Positions 1-4,555 of a stretch of 5,344 nt of DNA are shown here, piece by piece (the first letter of the stretch is position 1; every line of letters begins with the position of its first letter). The notes beneath the pieces were generated by a model. It saw only the letters and a list, made by a program, of their open reading frames with translations. It searched no databases and had not been told where the DNA came from. The position numbers were made by a program, and so were the translations under genes. Origin of the DNA: an uncultured Eubacteriales bacterium (GTDB lineage: Bacteria > Bacillota > Clostridia > Peptostreptococcales > Anaerovoracaceae); NCBI GenBank assembly GCA_902766185.1, contig CACXCQ010000111.1, forward strand, positions 1 through 5,344. Reading direction: 5' to 3'.

Positions 1-683
1 ACGCCTTTGACTTTGCCCAGGATCCGGGCGTCCTTGACGATGATGGGGCTCATGGAGGAGTTCTCCGGCTGCAGCCTGATGTGGTCGCCTTCGTTATAGA
101 AGGTCTTGACGGTGGCTTCGCTCTCAAAGCCATCCACCATGGCCACGACGATCTCGCCGTTTCTGGCTGTCTGCTGCTGCTCTACCAGGATGTAGTCGCC
201 GTCCATGATGCCGGCCTCGATCATGCTCTCTCCCCTGACGGTGAGCATGAAGTTGTTTCCGCCGTTGACGAAGCGGGCCGGGACCGGGAAGCTGTCTTCC
301 ACGTTCTGCTCCGCCAGAATGGGCGTTCCGGCAGCGATTCGGCCGACAACGGGAATGTCGACGATATCCGCGCGCTCCAGTTCCTCCCGGTGTTCGAACT
401 GGTCAGCGGCCGCATGATCTGCGCTCGTGCCCGCGTCCTGGGTCTGCGAACGCAGAGACACCTGCTCTCCGGTCTGCGGATCCACGATCATCAGCGCTCT
501 GGGCTTAGCCGGGTCCTTGCGGAGATAGCCCTGCTTTTCCAGGCTGGCGATATCCTTGTGTACAGTTGATGTGGACTTGATTCCCAGAGCCGTGCAGATC
601 TCCCGCACCGTGGGCGGATACCCCTTCTGCTGGATCTCCTGTTTCATGAAATCAAGTATCTTCTGCTCCCGTTCCTTCAGCAT
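1..683 (-). CDS. lexA: LexA SOS repressor / self-cleaving S24 peptidase, 3' end cut by window edge
   Basis: Transcriptional repressor of the SOS DNA-damage regulon; RecA filaments on single-stranded DNA trigger its self-cleavage. Translation from ATG at 683 gives 227 full codons plus two bases. The N-terminal winged helix-turn-helix is clear (GYPPTVREI at 21-29, STSTVHKDIASLEKQGYL at 37-54). The peptidase half shows the Ala118-Gly119 cleavage site in VGRIAAGTP, nucleophile Ser153 in VRGESM and catalytic Lys193 in ATVKTFY. The last visible residues GKVKGV match the point about five residues before the end of Bacillus LexA, so nearly all of the protein is present. AAGGAGAT at 691-698, nine bases upstream, fixes the start. 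The linker between the domains (about 67-107) is roughly 27 residues longer than in B. subtilis LexA (205 aa). A separate promoter and a probable LexA box upstream suggest autoregulation. Confidence 0.97.
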   Translation of the reverse strand, partial: MLKEREQKILDFMKQEIQQKGYPPTVREICTALGIKSTSTVHKDIASLEKQGYLRKDPAKPRALMIVDPQTGEQVSLRSQTQDAGTSADHAAADQFEHREELERADIVDIPVVGRIAAGTPILAEQNVEDSFPVPARFVNGGNNFMLTVRGESMIEAGIMDGDYILVEQQQTARNGEIVVAMVDGFESEATVKTFYNEGDHIRLQPENSSMSPIIVKDARILGKVKG

Positions 684-716
684 CTTCGTGATCTCCTTTC
701 GCAATGCCGCGTAATC

Positions 717-764
717 GCAACCGATATTATGGCCTGCCACTGCCTCTTATACTCTCTCGGTTGC
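717..764. repeat. 8-bp inverted repeat in the lexA leader region
   Basis: GCAACCGA at 717-724 is exactly complementary to TCGGTTGC at 757-764, with 32 bases between. The interior could extend the fold weakly on the minus strand (TAT/ATA and GGC/GCC pairs). The predicted lexA transcription start near 758 falls inside the distal arm, so the full stem would form only in read-through RNA from upstream, or the repeat may act as DNA. No known element is recognised and it could be chance. Confidence 0.4.
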
Positions 765-793
765 ATTCTATCACAATACGAACAAAAAAGCAA
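765..793 (-). promoter_or_regulatory. lexA promoter (sigma-A type)
   Basis: On the minus strand, -35 TTGCTT (788-793) is followed after exactly 17 bases by -10 TAGAAT (765-770). The predicted start near 758 gives a leader of about 75 bases. The -35 box lies inside the large palindrome and overlaps the candidate LexA operator, the usual geometry for SOS repression. The -35 is only a partial match to TTGACA, while the -10 matches five of six. Confidence 0.65.
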
Positions 794-811
794 ACACATG
801 TTTGCTTTTTT
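784..811. terminator. Possible bidirectional intrinsic terminator after tagD
   Basis: A6 (784-789), the stem GCAAAC/GTTTGC around the loop bases ACAT (790-805), and T6 (806-811) form a symmetrical hairpin with a T tract in either direction. On the minus strand it lies about 57 bases past the tagD stop, where a terminator would be expected before the lexA promoter. The stem is AT-rich and therefore weak unless the A6-U6 pairs contribute; it may be only an operator. Confidence 0.35.
791..804. promoter_or_regulatory. Candidate LexA operator (SOS box) controlling lexA
   Basis: CAAACACATGTTTG fits the Gram-positive LexA-box pattern CGAAC-N4-GTTYG with a single deviation (A for G at the second base), and the central ACAT fits the RNRY preference known from B. 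subtilis. It sits at the exact centre of the 44-bp palindrome, overlaps the lexA -35 box, and lies upstream of lexA itself, which is autoregulated in most bacteria. Binding is inferred. Confidence 0.6.
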
Positions 812-868
812 GTTCGTATTTCTGGTCTTGTTCTTTTTTTGCGTTCATCCGTTCTTTTTCAGCCGTCC

Positions 869-1294
869 CTACTTCTCCGGTTCGGGCTCCCCGGGAGGCT
901 CCTTGAGGTTGAGCTCCTCTTTGATCTGGGTGGTGGATACGCCCTCGGTCCTGTCCAGATAGACCAGTTCGCAGTAATCGCGCAGATACTCGAAGCGGTC
1001 ACTGCCTTTCCAGTCGCCGCCCATGACCACGATGTCGACATCGTACTTCTTCACGTCGTCGATCTTCTGCTCCCAGGTCTCCTCCGGAATGACCAGATCC
1101 ACGTACCGCACGGCTTCCAGCATTTCCTTGCGGGTCTCGTAGTTGTGATACGCCTTCTTGCCCTTGCCGGCGTTGAACTCGTCGGTGGAGATGGCGACGA
1201 TGAGATAATCTCCCAGCGCCTTTGCCCGCTTCAGCAGACGGATGTGACCGTAGTGCAGCAGGTCATACGTTCCATAAGTCAATACTCGTTTCAT
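869..1294 (-). CDS. tagD: Glycerol-3-phosphate cytidylyltransferase (TagD type)
   Basis: Cytoplasmic enzyme joining CTP and sn-glycerol 3-phosphate to give CDP-glycerol and pyrophosphate. CDP-glycerol is the donor for poly(glycerol phosphate) teichoic acids and some glycerol-phosphate-decorated capsules. The 141-residue product follows B. subtilis TagD (129 aa) almost throughout: nucleotide-binding HYGH at 14-17 within TYGTYDLLHYGHIRLL, AISTDEFN at 34-41, MGGDW at 91-95, and the signature RTEGVSTT at 115-122. The final residues (about 131-141, EPPGEPEPEK) form a Pro/Glu tail beyond the usual family end. The start is supported by AAAGGAAG at 1300-1307 and by a good promoter just upstream. No other wall-polymer gene is in the window, so the polymer it serves is unknown. 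Neighbours lexA and the VWA gene point the same way, but it appears to be its own transcription unit. Confidence 0.94.
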   Translation of the reverse strand: MKRVLTYGTYDLLHYGHIRLLKRAKALGDYLIVAISTDEFNAGKGKKAYHNYETRKEMLEAVRYVDLVIPEETWEQKIDDVKKYDVDIVVMGGDWKGSDRFEYLRDYCELVYLDRTEGVSTTQIKEELNLKEPPGEPEPEK

Positions 1295-1310
1295 ATTATC
1301 TTCCTTTCTA

Positions 1311-1335
1311 CTGTGGCAACTCCATTATACCACAG
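1311..1335. repeat. Inverted repeat bracketing the tagD -10 box
   Basis: CTGTGG (1311-1316) and CCACAG (1330-1335) are exact inverted copies separated by 13 bases that contain the TATAAT box. The placement from about -18 to +7 of the predicted promoter is operator-like, but six-base arms can arise by chance and no known regulator site is recognised. Confidence 0.35.
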
Positions 1336-1351
1336 ATCCGCTATCTGACCA
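1324..1351 (-). promoter_or_regulatory. tagD promoter with extended -10
   Basis: On the minus strand the sequence TGGTATAAT (1324-1332) is a perfect TATAAT preceded by the TGn extension. A loose -35, TGGTCA (1346-1351), sits 16 bases upstream. The predicted start near 1317 gives a leader of about 23 bases. The -35 lies within the last codons of the upstream VWA gene, so tagD can be expressed independently of it. Confidence 0.7.
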
Positions 1352-2534
1352 TCAGTCTTCGCAGACCCGCCTCAAGTCCGGAGAGGGTCAGCTCGTACAT
1401 GGGGAATATGCTCCGTATGTCTGCTATCGTGGCAGCCCCATAGGTGTACTCCCAGGATTTCTCCTCGATGGGGTTCAGCCAGATCAGCTTCTTGAAGCGC
1501 TTCTTAAACTTGTTGAACCACTCCATTCCCGTCTCCCGGTTGTAGATGCCGATGATGGCGTTTCCCCCGGGACGGTGCAGCTCCGACGGAGCCATGCAGG
1601 CATCCCCCACGAAGATCACCTTGTACTCGCTGTCCAGCTTGTGGAACACCCAGGTGGTCTCCACGGAATCCCGCAGCTTACAGTGGGGCGTGGTGTACAG
1701 CTGATCGTATATCGCGTTGTGAAAATAGTATATCTTCAGGTCCTTGAAATGGTTGGACTTGCTCACCGCCTGGAACAGCCGGTTGCAAAGGCGGCTGTAG
1801 GGCAGCATGGAACCCTCGGAATCGATGAGCAGAAGCACCTTCACCGTGTTCTTCCGGGGCCGCTCGTAGGCCAGCGAGAGCATCCCCGCGTTCTCGCATG
1901 TCTCATCCACGGTCTTGTCCAGATCCAGTTCCTTTTCGACGCCGTCCACTCTGGTGGAGAACTGGCGCAGTTTGCGGAAGGCCATCTGAAACTGCCGGAT
2001 CCCCAGGATGGTGTCCTCCCGGAAATCCCGGAAGTTACGCTCCCCGGCCACCTGCAGCGCCGTGCGATGCCTGCTTTTGCCGCCCACGCGGATGCCGGTG
2101 GGATTGTATCCGCCCCGGCCCATGGTCGATGTGCCGCCGGTGCCGATCCAGTAGTTTCCCCCGTGGTGCTCCTCCTTCTGCTCCTTGATGCGCTCCTCGA
2201 ACATCTTCAGCAGCTCTTCCAGCTCTCTGGCGAAAAGCTCCCGGTCCCCGTGGTCGTCCAGAGCCCGCTCACGTTCGCCGTGCTCCAGCCAGTCCCAGAA
2301 CTCCTGGGGCAGCTGCTCCGGCGTCTCGATGCCGCCGAAATACTCCATGAACACCTGGTCGAACTTGTCGAAATCCGCCTCCGTCTTGATGAGGATGCTG
2401 CGGCACAGATGATAGAACTTCGTCAGGGAATTGCCCGCGAGCCCCGCATCCATCGCCTCCATCAGGAGCATCCACTCGTTCAGGGTCACCGGCAGCCCCC
2501 GGGTCCTCAGCAATGTAAAAAACTCAAGAAACAT
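1341..2534 (-). CDS. VWA-domain protein, CoxE-like partner of MoxR ATPase
   Basis: This 397-residue protein has no signal peptide or clear membrane segment, so it is probably cytoplasmic. The N-terminal half is helical and charged (about 1-125). Then comes a glycine-rich motif, GTGGTSTMGRGGYNP at 131-145 running into GIRVGG, which I recognise from the COG3825-like VWA/CoxE group. The C-terminal von Willebrand A domain begins near 230, with the MIDAS loop LLLIDSEGSM at 234-243 and a second acidic motif, IFVGDACMAP, at 307-316. In the canonical DxSxS loop the first serine is replaced here by Glu240, while Asp238 and Ser242 remain; this family often departs from the canonical form. Its ATG directly abuts the stop of the MoxR-type ATPase gene. 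Such pairs are thought to remodel or mature partner proteins, as with CoxD/CoxE for CO dehydrogenase, but the client here is unknown. Confidence 0.88.
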   Translation of the reverse strand: MFLEFFTLLRTRGLPVTLNEWMLLMEAMDAGLAGNSLTKFYHLCRSILIKTEADFDKFDQVFMEYFGGIETPEQLPQEFWDWLEHGERERALDDHGDRELFARELEELLKMFEERIKEQKEEHHGGNYWIGTGGTSTMGRGGYNPTGIRVGGKSRHRTALQVAGERNFRDFREDTILGIRQFQMAFRKLRQFSTRVDGVEKELDLDKTVDETCENAGMLSLAYERPRKNTVKVLLLIDSEGSMLPYSRLCNRLFQAVSKSNHFKDLKIYYFHNAIYDQLYTTPHCKLRDSVETTWVFHKLDSEYKVIFVGDACMAPSELHRPGGNAIIGIYNRETGMEWFNKFKKRFKKLIWLNPIEEKSWEYTYGAATIADIRSIFPMYELTLSGLEAGLRRLMVR

Positions 2535-3377
2535 CTACCACCTCCGCAGAGAATATCCCTTCTCCTTGATGTCGTGCATGATCTCGATGTCCTCGTTTTT
2601 CTTCAGCAGGACCCCGACAAAAGGCATCCGGTCCGACAGATCCTCCACGCTGACGCCGCTTACCATCAGAGCCTGGATCCAGTCCAGAAGCTCCGAGGTG
2701 CTGGGCTTCTTCTGCAGATCGTTCATCTTCCTGATCTCGTAGAAGGCCTCGATGGAGTTGTCCACCAGCTTTTGCTCGATGTCCCCGTAATGCACCTGGA
2801 TGATCTCCCGCATCTTCTCCTCATCCGGGAAGGCGATATAATGGAAGATGCACCGCCGCAGGAAAGCGTCCGGCAGCTCCTTCTCGGCGTTGGAGGTGAT
2901 GATCACGATGGGCCGGTGCTTCGCCGTTATGGTCTCCTTCGTCTCGTTGATGTAGAATTCCATCTTGTCCAGCTCCCACAGCAGGTCGTTGGGGAATTCC
3001 AGGTCCGCTTTATCGATCTCGTCGATGAGCAGCACCGCCTGCTCTTCCGAGGTGAACGCCTCTCCCAGCTTGCCCAGCCGGATATACTGGGCGATGTCGC
3101 TGACGTCTCCCTCGCCGAACTGGCTGTCGTAGAGCCGCTGTACCGTATCGTAGAGATACAGGCCGTCCTGGGCTTTGGTGGTGGATTTGATGCTCCAGGT
3201 GATCAGGGGCATATCCAGGGATTCCGCGATGGCTTCCGCCAGCATGGTCTTCCCCGTTCCTGGTTCTCCCTTGATCAGCAGAGGCTTCTTCAGGGCGATG
3301 GACACGTTCACGGCGTCCATCAGCTCCGGCGTCACCACATACCCGCTGCTTCCCTTAAATACTTTGGTCTCGCTCAT
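2535..3377 (-). CDS. MoxR-family AAA+ ATPase
   Basis: Cytoplasmic AAA+ ATPase of the MoxR type, 280 residues, near the usual family length. It carries Walker A GEPGTGKT at 37-44, Walker B VLLIDEID at 115-122, sensor 1 in IITSNAEKELPDAF at 159-172 (Asn163), the following arginine-finger region FLRRC at 172-176, and a sensor-2-like PSTSELLDW at 225-233. The family forms hexameric rings that use ATP to remodel or activate protein partners, normally together with a VWA protein encoded next door, exactly the arrangement here. Start at ATG 3377 is supported by AAAGGA at 3388-3393. The gene lies 58 bases after the lysO stop and I see no strong promoter or terminator between, so co-transcription with lysO is likely. 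Its stop codon touches the ATG of the VWA gene. Substrate unknown. Confidence 0.93.
   Translation of the reverse strand: MSETKVFKGSSGYVVTPELMDAVNVSIALKKPLLIKGEPGTGKTMLAEAIAESLDMPLITWSIKSTTKAQDGLYLYDTVQRLYDSQFGEGDVSDIAQYIRLGKLGEAFTSEEQAVLLIDEIDKADLEFPNDLLWELDKMEFYINETKETITAKHRPIVIITSNAEKELPDAFLRRCIFHYIAFPDEEKMREIIQVHYGDIEQKLVDNSIEAFYEIRKMNDLQKKPSTSELLDWIQALMVSGVSVEDLSDRMPFVGVLLKKNEDIEIMHDIKEKGYSLRRW
2541..2545 (-). promoter_or_regulatory. Ribosome binding site of the VWA gene inside the moxR 3' end
   Basis: GGAGG on the minus strand lies within the last codons of the ATPase gene, six bases before the VWA ATG at 2534. The junction reads TAGATG, stop followed directly by start. This supports that start codon and tight translational coupling, consistent with a need for balanced amounts of the two proteins. 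Confidence 0.85.
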
Positions 3378-3435
3378 CTTGCTCTCGTCCTTTCGATTGA
3401 TTCGTTCTATTCTGCAAAGGCAGGTCCGTGCCTCG

Positions 3436-4395
3436 TTACAGACTCATGAAAATGCTGACCAGCACCGGCACCGACGCCGACACGGTCGCTCCGTTGATAA
3501 AGGAATACACCGCCACATCGCTGCTGGTCGCCCGCTCGATCACCGGCAGGGCCACGTCCATGGAGGTGGATCCGGGCAGGCAGTAGCACTCGATATACCC
3601 GAGTCTTTTGGCTACCGTCGGCACCAGCAGGATGCCGAAGATCTCCCGGAAGACATTGTGCATGAAGGAAATGGCGCTGATCCTGGTGGAGTATTCCGCC
3701 AGCATGACCGGAGCCAGGGAATACCATGCGAAGCCGGATCCCACGCAAAGGCTGTCCTGTACCCCGATGGGCAGCACCAGGGCAGCGACCACGGAGCCCG
3801 CGATCATGCCCACGATGTTCACGAAGGGAAATACCAGCACCCGCCAGCCGGCGCTGCGGAAGTTCTTCGCCAGAGTCCCCTCCGTTCCGATGTCTATGCC
3901 GATGGACACCAGAAGCAGGCAGAGGCTGATGGTCAGAAGCGTTCCGGTCAGAGCCATGAAGCTCTCCGGCAGGAAGAAATATCCCGCCGCGATCCCGATG
4001 GACACGAAGACCACGATGAGCAGCGTCAGGCTGTTCACCTTGTGCGGCGCCGCGCCGGCTTCCTCCGCGTCCGGGGCGGCTTCCTCCACTTCTCTTTTCC
4101 CGTGCCGGACTCCGTACCGGTCGAATCCCAGCAGGCGCCTGGCGATGGTAAAGGCCAGGCAGGTGAACACGAAAATGATGGCCGTATAGGCCAGTGAGAT
4201 CAGTCCGATGGTATCCAGCGAGGCTACGATCTCCTCATTGGCGCCAATGCGGCTCCCCATCAGAAAGACCAGCGTGACGATCATCAGCGTCTGCACCCGG
4301 CCGACCCAGGACAGACGGATACCGCGTTTCTTCAGTTTCGCGCCGATAAAATATCCGGCAACCGTTACTGCCAGATAAAGAAACAGATATGCCAC
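3436..4395 (-). CDS. lysO: LysO-family (DUF340) lysine exporter
   Basis: Predicted inner-membrane exporter of 319 residues, the typical size for the LysO family (E. coli LysO, formerly YbjE, exports L-lysine). About eight hydrophobic segments are visible, roughly at 2-18, 35-50, 63-87, 122-142, 148-168, 186-210, 243-263 and 294-317. Family-like stretches include LVFLMGSRIG at 42-51, LLVSIGIDIG at 161-170, GSGFAWYSLAPV at 219-230, NVFREIFGILLVP at 247-259 and GSTSMDVALPVIER at 275-288. Residues 91-120 form a hydrophilic Glu/Ala-rich loop between the two halves. The start is GTG at 4395, chosen because AAGGA at 4405-4409 precedes it by nine bases. It is transcribed from its own promoter and probably leads into the MoxR/VWA pair. 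The family assignment is firm; lysine as the substrate is inferred from it. Confidence 0.85.
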   Translation of the reverse strand: MAYLFLYLAVTVAGYFIGAKLKKRGIRLSWVGRVQTLMIVTLVFLMGSRIGANEEIVASLDTIGLISLAYTAIIFVFTCLAFTIARRLLGFDRYGVRHGKREVEEAAPDAEEAGAAPHKVNSLTLLIVVFVSIGIAAGYFFLPESFMALTGTLLTISLCLLLVSIGIDIGTEGTLAKNFRSAGWRVLVFPFVNIVGMIAGSVVAALVLPIGVQDSLCVGSGFAWYSLAPVMLAEYSTRISAISFMHNVFREIFGILLVPTVAKRLGYIECYCLPGSTSMDVALPVIERATSSDVAVYSFINGATVSASVPVLVSIFMSL

Positions 4396-4404
4396 AGTCA
4401 GTCT

Positions 4405-4409
4405 TCCTT
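4405..4409 (-). promoter_or_regulatory. Ribosome binding site deciding the GTG start of lysO
   Basis: AAGGA (within GAAGGAAG) on the minus strand is nine bases upstream of GTG at 4395, which opens directly into the first hydrophobic segment. There is no in-frame ATG at this distance, so GTG is the best start. Confidence 0.75.
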
Positions 4410-4442
4410 CTGTGTGTTGTGCGATGGCTTTCCTATTGTTTC

Positions 4443-4471
4443 ATTCTATCATCCGGCCGTGCCATTAGCAA
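4443..4471 (-). promoter_or_regulatory. lysO promoter with extended -10
   Basis: On the minus strand, -35 TTGCTA (4466-4471) and -10 TAGAAT (4443-4448) are 17 bases apart, and the -10 is preceded by TGA, giving an extended -10. The boxes closely resemble those of lexA. The predicted start near 4436 leaves a leader of only about 41 bases, too short for a lysine riboswitch. Confidence 0.65.
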
Positions 4472-4492
4472 GAAGCAGATGCCCCAAAACAC

Positions 4493-4522
4493 TTGAGTTT
4501 CCCGCATCTCCTATGATACTAT
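4493..4522 (+). promoter_or_regulatory. Promoter of the BIG2 repeat protein gene
   Basis: TTGAGT (4493-4498) and TACTAT (4517-4522) are 18 bases apart, with TGA just before the -10 forming an extended -10. The predicted start near 4529 gives a leader of about 27 bases. It diverges from the lysO promoter; the two -10 boxes are about 70 bases apart. Confidence 0.5.
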
Positions 4523-4555
4523 TATGATGGGTAGAAATATCTGGGAGGTAGGTTA

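Larger units (their letters stand above)
776..819. repeat. Perfect 44-bp palindrome between tagD and lexA
   Basis: The arms 776-796 and 799-819 are exact reverse complements over 21 bases, separated by only two bases (CA). Each arm contains an outer CGAAC/GTTCG (779-783, 812-816), a run of six A or T, and an inner GCAAACA/TGTTTGC. The centre resembles a LexA box and the flanking A6/T6 tracts resemble a bidirectional terminator. Such length and perfection is more than a 14-bp operator needs. Confidence 0.97.

Noticed and set aside
81..569. A 162-codon plus-strand open frame opposite lexA
   Set aside because: It is fully contained in the antisense of lexA, which has all catalytic residues, a ribosome binding site and a promoter.
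704..1348. A 214-codon plus-strand open frame covering tagD and the palindrome
   Set aside because: It is antisense to tagD and crosses both promoters; there is no family resemblance.
1341..3377. Carbon monoxide dehydrogenase maturation genes coxD/coxE
   Set aside because: The protein families are related, but no CO dehydrogenase subunit or other cox gene is present, so those names are not justified.
3418..3433. Terminator between lysO and moxR
   Set aside because: Only a five-pair stem with a six-base loop and three T residues; too weak to call.
1575..3449. A 624-codon open frame on the plus strand, antisense to the VWA and MoxR genes
   Set aside because: It lies opposite two genes with unmistakable family motifs. 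Its translation is rich in Leu, His, Gln and Val with no recognisable domain, as expected for the complement of a GC-rich coding frame, and it lacks a convincing start signal.
3175..4197. A 340-codon plus-strand open frame opposite lysO and the start of moxR
   Set aside because: The translation is low-complexity in His, Gly, Arg and Gln with no domain, and is explained as the shadow of the lysO frame.
4396..4555. Lysine riboswitch upstream of lysO
   Set aside because: The predicted leader is only about 41 bases, and the whole 160-base gap contains two promoters and none of the long multi-helix structure expected of an L box.
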